Shown here: positions 1 to 7,945 of the stretch, piece by piece
Position numbering within the stretch: the first letter of the stretch is position 1
Layout of the letters: each line of letters begins with the position of its first letter
Virus record (IMG/VR): IMGVR_UViG_3300027801_001463
Location: 1 to 36,796 of that record
Length of the DNA stretch: 36,796 nucleotides
Source of the DNA: a virus
Direction: 5' to 3' (one strand)
The notes under the pieces: model-generated
The model's database searches: none
What the model saw: the letters and a program-made list of their open reading frames with translations, nothing else
What the model was told of the DNA's origin: nothing
Made by a program: the position numbers and the translations under genes

Positions 1-102
1 ACACATTCCAAATCTGTCACCCCATTTAGCATCTTCTAATTTCGCCGCTTCACTTGCCGCTAGAACACTTGTTTCGTGATAATTCTGTAATACTGTAGCC
101 AT
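1..102 (-). CDS. Partial hypothetical protein (N-terminus only)
   Basis: Only the first 34 codons are in the window; the gene runs off the left edge. The start is well supported: ATG at 102 follows an AAGGAGT ribosome binding site by about 5 nt, and a sigma70 promoter lies at 134-161. The visible protein is Ala/Glu rich, without a signal peptide or a motif I recognise. It is the last minus-strand gene of the window, downstream of the OB-fold-like gene, and has its own promoter. Function unknown. Confidence 0.6.
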   Translation of the reverse strand, partial: MATVLQNYHETSVLAASEAAKLEDAKWGDRFGMC

Positions 103-133
103 TTGTAACTCCTTTTTTATTGTTTATACTAGT

Positions 134-161
134 ATTATACCATACTTTTCGGATCTGTCAA
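134..161 (-). promoter_or_regulatory. sigma70-type promoter for the left-edge gene
   Basis: On the minus strand the -35 box is TTGACA (156-161) and the -10 box TATAAT (134-139), with a 16-bp spacer. The -35 is preceded by AAAAAC, so this belongs to the AAAACTTGAC promoter family found five times in the window. Confidence 0.75.
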
Positions 162-175
162 GTTTTTGACGTTTT

Positions 176-985
176 TTACGATAATTTCACGTAATTTACT
201 TGAGTTTCGTTGATGGAATCGTCTTTATACGAAGTCCCTAGTGATTTGATTTTACAAGAGATTTTGATATTCTTTTTAGTTGTTGCAATGTCTTCTTTTC
301 CTGTAAAGAAAGAAATTCGATGATTATCAGGTGTAATCGCATTACACATATAACCTGGATTACCAAACGCGGTAGTTGGACAATACGTTGCTCGTATCAC
401 TTCAATTTCAGTGATTACTTTTGCACCTATTTCGCCCAAGTAATTATTATTCGTGCTTCTGTCGTCAATTGCTTGTTGTTTTGTGTTATTAGCATAATAA
501 GTAGGAATATAGGCTGCGATACCCATCGTAGCACTTTTGATTACCATCTTGTCAGATAGAAACTGAGCGATTGATGTCTCAAAGGAATTCATATTGTCAG
601 ATAGTATCTTAAAAGCGAATTGGTCTTCAAGGTATTCTAATATTACTGATGCTTTTGTTAAATAATCGGTGTCAAGTAGTGTGCGATACTCTGTTAAGAC
701 TCCGATTAGTATATCTTTGTTACTGAAATTTAACTTAACATATTCGTTGTCAACTATATCAGAACGACCTTCGGCTTTGATATACTCACCGTCATTAAAT
801 TCAGTTGCGATAATAGATGCGGCGATTAGTTCCTTTCGCTGGTTCCTAGTAACAACAGCGTGTGTCACTGAGTAAATCTCTTCTATTGAATCAGCGGCTT
901 TAGTAAAGTCATACTTGCCAAAGTACTTTTTTACCATCGTGCTTTTGTAGGGGATGTAACTATGTTTCTTTGAAGAATCTATCAT
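176..985 (-). CDS. Phage protein with C-terminal OB-fold-like domain
   Basis: 269-residue soluble protein, no signal or membrane segment. The first 180 residues are a mixed helical region that I do not recognise. The last ~85 residues begin with GEIGAKVITEIEV and continue as alternating beta strands. This resembles the small OB-fold-like domain found at the end of many phage proteins, often linked to nucleic-acid binding; the assignment rests on pattern only. The gene has its own promoter at 1020-1047, whose -35 overlaps the stop codon of the ketosynthase upstream, so it can be expressed separately from the biosynthetic operon. Confidence 0.6.
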   Translation of the reverse strand: MIDSSKKHSYIPYKSTMVKKYFGKYDFTKAADSIEEIYSVTHAVVTRNQRKELIAASIIATEFNDGEYIKAEGRSDIVDNEYVKLNFSNKDILIGVLTEYRTLLDTDYLTKASVILEYLEDQFAFKILSDNMNSFETSIAQFLSDKMVIKSATMGIAAYIPTYYANNTKQQAIDDRSTNNNYLGEIGAKVITEIEVIRATYCPTTAFGNPGYMCNAITPDNHRISFFTGKEDIATTKKNIKISCKIKSLGTSYKDDSINETQVNYVKLS

Positions 986-1019
986 TTTGTATACTCGCTA
1001 TTAATCATTTATATATACA

Positions 1020-1047
1020 ATTATAGCATATTTCTGCTTCCTGTCAA
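1020..1047 (-). promoter_or_regulatory. sigma70-type promoter embedded in the ketosynthase 3' end
   Basis: TTGACA (1042-1047), 16-bp spacer, TATAAT (1020-1025), preceded by CAAAAC. The TGA stop codon of the ketosynthase (1044-1046) is part of the -35 box. Confidence 0.75.
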
Positions 1048-2198
1048 GTTTTGCTTAATAATAAACTTGCATTAGTTCCACCGAAACCAAAACTGTTACA
1101 TAGTACAGAATTCACCCAATGGTTATCAATAGTTTTTGGTGTATATTTTATATTATAGGATTCTTCTACGTTCTCTATGTTTAGTGATGGAGTGATGATA
1201 TTGTGTTTTAATGATAACACACTGATAGCAGTCTCAATTGCTCCAGCACCAACCATCAAATGACCAAGTTGCGACTTATTGGCAGTGATCCATGTGTTTG
1301 ATAATCCTAAGCGATTGATTGCATCTATCTCAAGGTAATCACCCATTGGAGTTCCAGTAGCGTGAGCATTGATTAAATCTGGTACTTTGTTTTTAAGTGC
1401 AAGTCGCATACAACGTTCAATCTCAGTGCCATCAGGATGAGGTGCGACTACGGCATGAGCATCGTTTGTCATTCCGTATCCTGAAATCTCTGCTAAAGTG
1501 TCGTGTGTTCGTTCATTTGATAATAAAAACAAAGCACCGCCTTCACTTAGAACAAAACCATCTCTAGTTGTTGCCCATGGTCTACTTGCTGTTTCTGGTT
1601 CATTGTTATACTTGGTTGATAACGCCCTTAACTTACATAGTTGTTTATATGAATTAGCATCAATAGTTTGGTCAACAGCACCTGCAATAACATGGTCTGC
1701 CTGCCCAGTTTCTATTAACATACAACCCATAATGATACTATACAAGCCAGATGAACAAGCAGTCATTGACATCAAACTAGGACCAGTAAATCCGTATTTG
1801 ATATTGATATTGTTTGCAATCAAGTTTGGAGAAAATGTATAACTGTTATCCATACCTGATTCATTTGCACGAATAGACTCCAAGTATGTACTGATGCCCG
1901 ATGAAACAATAACACTTGTTCTGTCTTTAGACAAGTCTGTACCTTCGAGTAGTTCACTAGCCAATCCTAATGTCCATTGCATATGCTCGGGCATCTTATC
2001 ACGTTCAATGTCTGTGATGATTGGATAATCTTCTGAATTGAATGTTACCTCGCCCGCAACTGTTGAGCGAGTGTATCTGTCTGGTGTAAATTTTGTAATA
2101 GGACCATAACAAGTCCTATTGGCAGTGATACCTTTCCAGGTTTCTTCTAAGTTACCAAAGGGAGTTAATCCACTGATTGCGTTAATGTATACTGTCAT
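1044..2198 (-). CDS. fabF: Beta-ketoacyl-ACP synthase (KAS II / FabF-like)
   Basis: 384-residue thiolase-fold condensing enzyme that joins an ACP-bound extender to an acyl thioester by decarboxylative Claisen condensation. The C-H-H triad is complete: Cys148 in TACSSG, His279 in NAHATGTPMGD and His313 in KSQLGHLMVGAGA, with Lys308 in the position of the conserved lysine, and the C-terminal glycine loop FGFGGTNAS is present. It is slightly shorter than E. coli FabF (413 residues). The start codon overlaps the stop of the GNAT-like gene (ATGA), which implies translational coupling in the ligase-halogenase-GNAT-KAS operon. With all catalytic residues kept it is probably active. Whether it elongates a fatty acid, a polyene or an aromatic starter cannot be told. 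The natural partner is the phage ACP at 34642-34878. Confidence 0.92.
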   Translation of the reverse strand: MTVYINAISGLTPFGNLEETWKGITANRTCYGPITKFTPDRYTRSTVAGEVTFNSEDYPIITDIERDKMPEHMQWTLGLASELLEGTDLSKDRTSVIVSSGISTYLESIRANESGMDNSYTFSPNLIANNINIKYGFTGPSLMSMTACSSGLYSIIMGCMLIETGQADHVIAGAVDQTIDANSYKQLCKLRALSTKYNNEPETASRPWATTRDGFVLSEGGALFLLSNERTHDTLAEISGYGMTNDAHAVVAPHPDGTEIERCMRLALKNKVPDLINAHATGTPMGDYLEIDAINRLGLSNTWITANKSQLGHLMVGAGAIETAISVLSLKHNIITPSLNIENVEESYNIKYTPKTIDNHWVNSVLCNSFGFGGTNASLLLSKT

Positions 2199-2809
2199 TT
2201 TTTAAATTTAATCTTTTCTTGTGTAGCAAAATCTCTAACATTCACTCGCCAAATATCTTGTGTTGTGTTGTAACTAACGGCATCTTTCTTAATCAATGTC
2301 ATATTATCAGATTCAGTATTTGGTCTGCGTGTACGTCCGTGTGTATGAACCTTGTGCATCACTCCGCCATTATCAACCTCTGGCGAATTAGCAGTTGCGA
2401 TAATTTCAGTCGCTCCTTTTGTCAATGCCCAATCAACTTGTGCTGGCATAATTGCTCTAAAACAAAAGTTGTGTTGCATTTTTCTAAGAGATAACTTCTC
2501 ACTTGCCATTCCACGATATGCTTTAAGTGTAGCCATTCGATACATTATTCTATAGCAATCTTGGTGAAAATGTGGGTAATAATGTGAGCCGCTTATAGCA
2601 ATAATTTTATCACCATGATACACCATATGCCATTGTTCTAAGTCACCCCATTTGCCAAACTTCATTGCTTTTAAACTAGAGTTGTTTTCAATACCTTCAG
2701 CCGCACAGGCTTCACAAAATGCTTGAACATCGGCTAGTATACTAGGAGTATATTCAACTAATTTGAATTCTAAATTGTCAGCACCTGTCCATGTTTCTAA
2801 AACATTCAT
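2195..2809 (-). CDS. GNAT-like acyltransferase family protein
   Basis: About 204 residues from the ATG at 2809, which lies one base after the halogenase stop codon. The open frame extends further upstream, but that part lies inside the halogenase gene and was not used. The layout fits a GNAT fold: an N-terminal strand-helix region, a central strand pair around KIIAISGSHYYPHF, then a segment IMYRMATLKAYRGMASEKLS in the place of the acyl-CoA-binding loop and helix, and a late strand ATEIIATANSP. The Q/RxxGxG/A motif is only loosely kept (AYRGMAS), so cofactor binding is uncertain. Similar loosely conserved GNAT-like proteins occur in marine phages. Within this operon it could transfer the acyl or aryl product onto an amine or alcohol; this is inference from context. 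Confidence 0.55.
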   Translation of the reverse strand: MNVLETWTGADNLEFKLVEYTPSILADVQAFCEACAAEGIENNSSLKAMKFGKWGDLEQWHMVYHGDKIIAISGSHYYPHFHQDCYRIMYRMATLKAYRGMASEKLSLRKMQHNFCFRAIMPAQVDWALTKGATEIIATANSPEVDNGGVMHKVHTHGRTRRPNTESDNMTLIKKDAVSYNTTQDIWRVNVRDFATQEKIKFKK

Positions 2810-2810
2810 T

Positions 2811-4502
2811 TTACTTTTTGGCTTTTGCGTATTTTTTAAGATTCTCCTGAAGAACTTCATCATGTGACTTACCACCAAAGAGTACCTTCTTATGCCACTC
2901 ATAGGCATTAGGCGCATTCACTCCATTACGTTTTGCTGATGTTCGGAGCCAAGCGAATTTTTCGTTTGCTTGTTCCATTAGTTCTGGTTTTGTGTTTAGT
3001 TTAATATCATCATCAAACTTATTCATAGCAACCGCCATCATCGCCCACATAAAGTCTGGAACTCCTGATTCAGCATTGTTGCCAGGAACTCTATATTCTC
3101 TCCAACAGGCTTCTTTATGTTTCATGTCAATACCAAGTTGTTTCTTTTTAGCCCAGAATGGAGTATCTTCTCTTTCTGATAATGTATAGTGAAATAGAAT
3201 AAATCGTTTAATTGTTTCGACTAACCAATCTATGTTCTTGTTGTATGCATGAATTGAACCTCTACCAATAATTTCATCTTTTTCCTCTGAACGAGCAATT
3301 ATTGAACTACATAATTGAAATCCTGCCTGAGCAATACCAAGAATATTTGCTTCCATTGGTTCAATCATAGAACCTGTCATACCAATTGATACAACATTCT
3401 TATTCCATTGAGTTTTGTACTTTCCTGCATCCCAGGACATATGTGCTGGCTCTTGGATAAATTCGTAACCTTCCCAATACTTTTTATATTTCGCTATTGC
3501 ATCTTCTTTAGATATCTCGCTACTATCAAATATATATCCAGACCCCATTCGATTATACAATGGGATAACAAATAACCATCCCTCATCCATTGCGTTACTC
3601 ATAGTATACGGACGAAATTCTTCTTTTACATTCTTGTATTTTATTGGTGCAACAACTATATCTGTGGCTGTTATCTCTGGAAAAGGTATCCAAGGTATAT
3701 CCATTGTTTTTGTTAGTACTCTATAGAATCCAGTACAATCAAGGAATAAATCACCTGTAATTTCTTCACCGTCTTCGGTAACAATTGAGGTAATATACCC
3801 ATCATCATCTTTATTAACATCAGTGATATGCCCATGTAGATGCGTAACACCGTGAGGTATTGCAACCTTGTCTCTGATTATTTCTGGAAATCTATTTGCG
3901 TCAACGTGATATGTAACACCTTGCCAAGTACCAACTAATAAATTATCATCCCAATCATATGGCGCCTTATTGTAATCCATGAGATATGTTGCTTCTTGCA
4001 TATCTTCTGCTTGTTCCCAAGCATTCTTACGACCATCACGTACTAACTGTAACCAATAATCATTCCATTTATCATCGACACCAGGTTGTCCTTTAGAATT
4101 TCTAAATAAGTCTCCCTTTTCCATTGGGTGATATAGACCTGATGTAATATTCTTTTCAGGTAATGCATAAGAGAATCCATAATATTGTTCATCCCATCGT
4201 GAACACCAAAAATGATTAGTTGCGTGGTCACGTTTGCCTTCGATATTCCAACCAACAAATTTATTACCTAGTTTGTAAACAGAATTTGTGTGGCTCATCC
4301 AATCTCGTTCTTCTAATCCAATCTCTTTCATCATTGTACCCAGTTGAGGCAATGTGCTTTCGCCTACTCCGATCGGTGGGATTTTATCGCTTTCAATGAT
4401 AGTTACTTTGATATTAGGATGTTTGACTGCCATCCAGGCTGCTGAGAACCAGCCACCTACACCACCGCCAACTACAACAATACTTTTAACTTTAGACTTC
4501 AT
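2811..4502 (-). CDS. Flavin-dependent (tryptophan-type) halogenase
   Basis: 563-residue FAD-dependent halogenase, close to the length of PrnA/RebH-type enzymes. Such enzymes use FADH2, O2 and halide to make HOX, which passes through a tunnel to a catalytic lysine. The sequence shows the FAD-binding GGGVGG (12-17), a second family block PPIGVGESTLPQL (42-54), Lys77 in SVYKLGNKF aligned by context with the catalytic lysine of PrnA/RebH, and EPMEA in the place of EPLES. The family motif WxWxIP appears as WLFVIP near residue 309, so the second Trp is Phe. No flavin reductase is encoded nearby; FADH2 would have to come from the host. The gene overlaps the upstream ligase by 11 nt and has a GGAG site 9 nt before its ATG. 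A viral relative, VirX1 of cyanophage Syn10, is known to halogenate (iodinate) varied substrates, so activity is plausible and the substrate is open. Confidence 0.93.
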   Translation of the reverse strand: MKSKVKSIVVVGGGVGGWFSAAWMAVKHPNIKVTIIESDKIPPIGVGESTLPQLGTMMKEIGLEERDWMSHTNSVYKLGNKFVGWNIEGKRDHATNHFWCSRWDEQYYGFSYALPEKNITSGLYHPMEKGDLFRNSKGQPGVDDKWNDYWLQLVRDGRKNAWEQAEDMQEATYLMDYNKAPYDWDDNLLVGTWQGVTYHVDANRFPEIIRDKVAIPHGVTHLHGHITDVNKDDDGYITSIVTEDGEEITGDLFLDCTGFYRVLTKTMDIPWIPFPEITATDIVVAPIKYKNVKEEFRPYTMSNAMDEGWLFVIPLYNRMGSGYIFDSSEISKEDAIAKYKKYWEGYEFIQEPAHMSWDAGKYKTQWNKNVVSIGMTGSMIEPMEANILGIAQAGFQLCSSIIARSEEKDEIIGRGSIHAYNKNIDWLVETIKRFILFHYTLSEREDTPFWAKKKQLGIDMKHKEACWREYRVPGNNAESGVPDFMWAMMAVAMNKFDDDIKLNTKPELMEQANEKFAWLRTSAKRNGVNAPNAYEWHKKVLFGGKSHDEVLQENLKKYAKAKK

Positions 4503-5883
4503 TCATTTTCTCCTTATCGCAAAATGTCTTCTTTACTATGTGTCTTTTAATTTTGCCCATCTCATTTCTTGGCAAACCCTCTGTCACAACAATGACATCT
4601 TTAGGCAGTTCGTAGTGCATTAACTTTGTCTTTATCTGCTCTGTTATATAGTATTTATTCATTCTATCATCCGTGCTTTTTATCACGGCGACTAGTTCCT
4701 TCTCACCAAGTCCTCGTTCTCTATACGTAACACATACTTCATCTACTCCTTCACAAGTAAGAATAGCGTTCTCTACTGCTAATGGCGACACATTGTAACT
4801 ATTTACCTTAATCAAATCTTTCACTCGTGTCTTAAATATTAACTCGTTATGTTCTCTCTCAAATACATCACCAGTACACCAATATCCTTCAGCATCAATA
4901 ATTGTTGCCTCACTATTCAAGTATCGTTTTGTTACTGTACCACCTTTCAGCCATAATACACCAAATCTATCTAATTTATGTTCATAAAATTCTGTTACTG
5001 CCAATTGCAATTTGTGTTTAGTATCAGGTTCAATAAGATATGTTAGAGCGGGTACGTGTGTTTCTGTACACCCATAAAGATGTCTGACAAGCGGAACTCC
5101 CTTAGCAAACAATATCTCAATCACTTCATTAGAAATTGCAGTACTGCCGATACTTAACTGTCGGTAATGCGACATGCTATAGTCTTTCCATTTACGAATT
5201 TTTTGCAAAGCAAGTATCATTGCTGGCACTGTTGTGCCGATAGTAGGCTTCCATGTGTTACATAACTCTATATATCGTCTTGGTTCAAACTGTTCAATAA
5301 TTACAGTTGCACCTTTCATTAATCCTGGGAGTGCATATAAGTATAGTCCAGCAATTGTTGATGGAGGAAGTTGTGATAGTATTACATCATCAGATGTTAA
5401 CTCATGTATTGAAATACTATGTAAACATCCTAACATACACCCTGCGGCGCTATGAGTGACCGCAGATGGATTACCATTTGTGCCACTTGTGAATAATACA
5501 GTATATATAGAATTTACATTTTTGGAATATATTAGACCTTTCTCGTGTGGTCTGAGTGCTAATGCATCTTCCTCACTCATTATAATATGGTCGGGTTCAC
5601 ATGCATCTATCGTTTCAGATAAGACATCTTCTGGTAGATTTGGGTGAGTTGGAATGAATGTTATACCTAGGATGTCACAAGCAAGTACCATTCTTACATA
5701 ATGATATTCTTTTTCACTTGCGAATAAGATACTTTCACCAGGACGAACGGCAGTAGACAACACGGCAGCCAATTGTTCTACACTCTCGGTAAGTTCAGTA
5801 TAAGTATATTGCTTATCTTTGCAGACAAGGGCAGTCTTTGACCCGTACTTTCGGTCAAGATTTTTTATAGTGTCAAATATCAT
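4492..5883 (-). CDS. AMP-dependent acyl ligase / adenylation enzyme (ANL family)
   Basis: 463 residues, short for the ANL superfamily (usually 500-550). It should activate a carboxylic acid with ATP to an acyl-adenylate and pass it to CoA or an ACP thiol. Visible core motifs: P-loop TSGTNGNPS (132-140, with Ser where Lys is usual), YGCTETH (near 269), YWCTGDVFE (near 334), the hinge region RVKDLIKVNSYNVSP, and the C-terminal catalytic lysine region NEMGKIKRH (near 447). It is the first gene of the biosynthetic operon and sits directly behind a consensus promoter (5918-5946). No clear Shine-Dalgarno sequence precedes ATG 5883. It could be a stand-alone adenylation enzyme loading the phage ACP, as in pathways where a halogenase acts on carrier-bound substrates. 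Confidence 0.88.
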   Translation of the reverse strand: MIFDTIKNLDRKYGSKTALVCKDKQYTYTELTESVEQLAAVLSTAVRPGESILFASEKEYHYVRMVLACDILGITFIPTHPNLPEDVLSETIDACEPDHIIMSEEDALALRPHEKGLIYSKNVNSIYTVLFTSGTNGNPSAVTHSAAGCMLGCLHSISIHELTSDDVILSQLPPSTIAGLYLYALPGLMKGATVIIEQFEPRRYIELCNTWKPTIGTTVPAMILALQKIRKWKDYSMSHYRQLSIGSTAISNEVIEILFAKGVPLVRHLYGCTETHVPALTYLIEPDTKHKLQLAVTEFYEHKLDRFGVLWLKGGTVTKRYLNSEATIIDAEGYWCTGDVFEREHNELIFKTRVKDLIKVNSYNVSPLAVENAILTCEGVDEVCVTYRERGLGEKELVAVIKSTDDRMNKYYITEQIKTKLMHYELPKDVIVVTEGLPRNEMGKIKRHIVKKTFCDKEKMNEV

Positions 5884-5917
5884 GGTTCAAGTTGCTATCT
5901 ATTGTTGCTCTTATTAT

Positions 5918-5946
5918 ATTATACCATAAAAAAAGAGGGAAGTCAA
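5918..5946 (-). promoter_or_regulatory. Consensus sigma70 promoter of the biosynthetic operon
   Basis: TTGACT (5941-5946), 17-bp spacer, TATAAT (5918-5923) on the minus strand; predicted start near 5911, giving a leader of about 28 nt. The -35 box lies in the loop of the terminator hairpin at 5928-5960 and the T-tract of that terminator forms part of the spacer. Confidence 0.8.
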
Positions 5947-5960
5947 TAGACATCCCTCTT
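5928..5960 (-). terminator. Intrinsic terminator after the MoxR gene
   Basis: Minus-strand hairpin with stem AAGAGGGA/TCCCTCTT, a 12-nt loop, and a run of T (5928-5934). It ends transcription from the MoxR gene. Confidence 0.8.
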
Positions 5961-5967
5961 TCATCTT

Positions 5968-6030
5968 CTAGGTTATGTAGTCTAGGATTACCTGATACCC
6001 TACGTATCCCGGCAGCCCCCTAGTGGGCTA
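5968..6030 (-). other. Structured noncoding spacer after MoxR
   Basis: Between the MoxR stop (6036) and the terminator the minus strand carries two short hairpins in a row, AGCCC-ACTAGG-GGGCT and GATAC-GTAGG-GTATC, and a weaker CTAG/CTAG pairing. It has no open frame and no tRNA T-arm or CCA end. It may be a 3' UTR structure or a small RNA; nothing here decides this. Confidence 0.3.
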
Positions 6031-6035
6031 TTCTT

Positions 6036-7163
6036 TTAAGCGTTATGGGCCTCAATGATTAGTTTACCATGCTTTTTGAAAAACTTTTCAATGCAAGGAA
6101 CTTTACGAGGCTCTAATGGAAGTTTATAAACTTTAAGAGCAGTTCGACCACCTAACACTGTCATTTCAGTATCAAAGTTGTTCATCATAAACTCAAAGAA
6201 GTTATTAGCCATAGTGTATAACTCTTCCATTTTGTTTTTACCATTACGGTCAACGAAGTCCTTCAACTCATAACATAGTGAAGTAGTCAATGAGAACATT
6301 GCTGAAATCTCACGAGCCTCTGTGGTAAGTGTAGTTACTTTACCGCTAAGAATATCAGCAGGAACAGGTAACTTACTAGACATTCCCCTATGAGCCATGA
6401 ACTTAGTAGCAACACCATCACCAACTGTACCAGCGATTAGGTCATGTAAACGACTTTGAGAAATCTCTTCACCTTCTTTAGGTAACATTTCTGAAACGAA
6501 AGTCCAAGAACGAGGTGTAGCGAATGCCCTTGAGGCAGTTCGTGGGTCAAAGTTGAATAAGTCCATCTTATTTGAAGTTAAGAAACCAACAACATCGGCA
6601 CTGATTTTATTCTCTAATGCCCAAGTCTGCCAATCTTCAAAGTCAACACCCATTTCTAAGTGAACAAAACGATTAGCAAGTGGTGAAGGCATACGATAAG
6701 CAACACCTCGGTCACTCTCACGATTACCAGCCGCAACGATTAATACATTGTCTGGCAACACATAAGAACCTAAACGGCGATTAAGAATTAACTGATAAGC
6801 CGCGGCTTGAACTGATTGTGGTGCTTGGTTCATTTCATCTAAGAAAAGAACTACGGACTCATATTGGTCTGCTAATTCTTGACTAGGTAAATCTGAAGGA
6901 GTGGCCCATTCCATGGTACCATTCTTCTCGTTGAAATATGGAATACCTCGTAAATCGGTAGGCTCCATAAGAGCAAGACGAAGGTCAATCATATAACCAG
7001 AACGTTCTTGTGTAATGCTATCTACAATTTCTGATTTACCAACACCAGGAGGACCCCAAATAAACACAGGGCGCTTACGGTTCATCGCATAATTGATTTC
7101 CGCACGAACATCACTAGGACGAACTACTCGGACATCTAAATCATTTGTTGATACTTTATTCAT
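6036..7163 (-). CDS. moxR: MoxR-family AAA+ ATPase
   Basis: 375-residue soluble AAA+ protein. Walker A is GPPGVGKS (37-44), Walker B VVLFLDE (104-110), followed by MNQAPQSVQAAAYQLILNRR and the sensor-1 region IVAAGNRES; a conserved arginine cluster PSPLANRF follows. This is the MoxR pattern, in which the ATPase acts as a chaperone that matures or remodels protein complexes, often with a VWA-domain partner. No VWA partner is visible in the window. MoxR genes are regularly carried by T4-like marine phages, where their role is unknown. It has its own promoter at 7193-7220 and is followed by a strong terminator. Confidence 0.88.
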   Translation of the reverse strand: MNKVSTNDLDVRVVRPSDVRAEINYAMNRKRPVFIWGPPGVGKSEIVDSITQERSGYMIDLRLALMEPTDLRGIPYFNEKNGTMEWATPSDLPSQELADQYESVVLFLDEMNQAPQSVQAAAYQLILNRRLGSYVLPDNVLIVAAGNRESDRGVAYRMPSPLANRFVHLEMGVDFEDWQTWALENKISADVVGFLTSNKMDLFNFDPRTASRAFATPRSWTFVSEMLPKEGEEISQSRLHDLIAGTVGDGVATKFMAHRGMSSKLPVPADILSGKVTTLTTEAREISAMFSLTTSLCYELKDFVDRNGKNKMEELYTMANNFFEFMMNNFDTEMTVLGGRTALKVYKLPLEPRKVPCIEKFFKKHGKLIIEAHNA

Positions 7164-7192
7164 AACATAACCTCTCTATTTAATATACTATT

Positions 7193-7220
7193 ATTGTAAC
7201 ACGATTCAGGGATTTGTCAA
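7193..7220 (-). promoter_or_regulatory. sigma70-type promoter of the MoxR gene
   Basis: TTGACA (7215-7220), 16-bp spacer, TACAAT (7193-7198), preceded by GAAAAAC: AAAACTTGAC family. Confidence 0.7.
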
Positions 7221-7229
7221 GTTTTTCAC

Positions 7230-7472
7230 TTATTGACCCAGATAATCACGTTTCAATACCTCTAATCTATCACCTGCTTGGTCTAATAAAAAATCATCTG
7301 CCATCTTATCAAAGATATCTATGTATTCATCACCAATCTTGGTATCCCATCCAGCAAGACATAGGTCAGCATCAACGAAATTCCAATTGATAGTTCCGTC
7401 TGATAACTTATTTTCTTCTAGGTTTGCTGATTTGTTGAACGCTCGTTCTAACATTTTAAAATTTACTGACAT
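7230..7472 (-). CDS. Small acidic hypothetical protein
   Basis: 80 residues, soluble and acidic, with no recognised domain. The start has an AAAGGGTAACAC leader and the gene has a dedicated promoter at 7503-7530, so it is probably expressed early. It lies between MoxR (promoter between them) and the 138-residue gene. Function unknown. Confidence 0.6.
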   Translation of the reverse strand: MSVNFKMLERAFNKSANLEENKLSDGTINWNFVDADLCLAGWDTKIGDEYIDIFDKMADDFLLDQAGDRLEVLKRDYLGQ

Positions 7473-7502
7473 GTGTTACCCTTTTTTATTATCTATACTT
7501 AC

Positions 7503-7530
7503 AGTATACACTGATTCGAGGATTTGTCAA
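7503..7530 (-). promoter_or_regulatory. sigma70-type promoter overlapping a stop codon
   Basis: TTGACA (7525-7530), 16-bp spacer, TATACT (7503-7508), preceded by CAAAAAC. The TGA stop of the upstream gene (7527-7529) is inside the -35 box, as at 1042-1047. Confidence 0.72.
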
Positions 7531-7943
7531 GTTTTTGATGTGTTATAAAATGTTTTATTTTGCACCCAAAGGTCGATATCACCATCAATCATCAGAAGTT
7601 CCGCCGCGGCTACTTCTTCAAATAGAATTAGCCTTGACCTCTTTAGATAATATGGGGTATGGAGATACTCATCAAGTGCAAGTATTTGATTGCCTGTTCC
7701 TATTACATTCTGCCTGTGTTTATGCAACGAGGACCACGTTGGCATCGTGGCTGAATTCAACTTTAGTTCTATCTTATATTTTTTGAAGTGTTTACCAAGA
7801 ATGTCTCTACCAAGTGGTGAAACTCTAAATCCTGTATCAGGACGGGCACTAATGAATATATCACTAATAGTGATTTCTTTTCTGCCTGCTGTTTTTCCAG
7901 TTGTGTGCTTGTTAATATAATGTATTAACTCTATCTTTTCCAC
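7527..7943 (-). CDS. Hypothetical protein (GTG start)
   Basis: 138 residues, starting at a GTG two bases after the stop codon of the upstream 95-residue gene, so probably translated by coupling. There is no recognised domain. The N-terminal half is basic with several beta-like stretches; the C-terminal half contains an acidic/hydrophobic patch, ILFEEVAAAELLMIDGD. It ends in SKT followed by a TGA that is shared with the next promoter. Function unknown. Confidence 0.55.
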   Translation of the reverse strand: MEKIELIHYINKHTTGKTAGRKEITISDIFISARPDTGFRVSPLGRDILGKHFKKYKIELKLNSATMPTWSSLHKHRQNVIGTGNQILALDEYLHTPYYLKRSRLILFEEVAAAELLMIDGDIDLWVQNKTFYNTSKT

Positions 7944-7945
7944 TT

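Noticed and set aside
156-169. Hairpin GTCAA/TTGAC at the end of the OB-fold-like gene as a terminator
   Set aside because: The stem is only 5 bp and has no T-tract on the minus strand; it is explained by the AAAACTTGAC promoter element.
2811-2917. Longer N-terminus for the GNAT-like gene
   Set aside because: It would lie inside the halogenase coding region; ATG 2809 directly after the halogenase stop is the better start.
5968-6030. Possible tRNA or tRNA remnant in the spacer after MoxR
   Set aside because: Several hairpins are present, but there is no T-arm GTTCGA-type loop, no acceptor pairing across the whole span and no CCA-type end.
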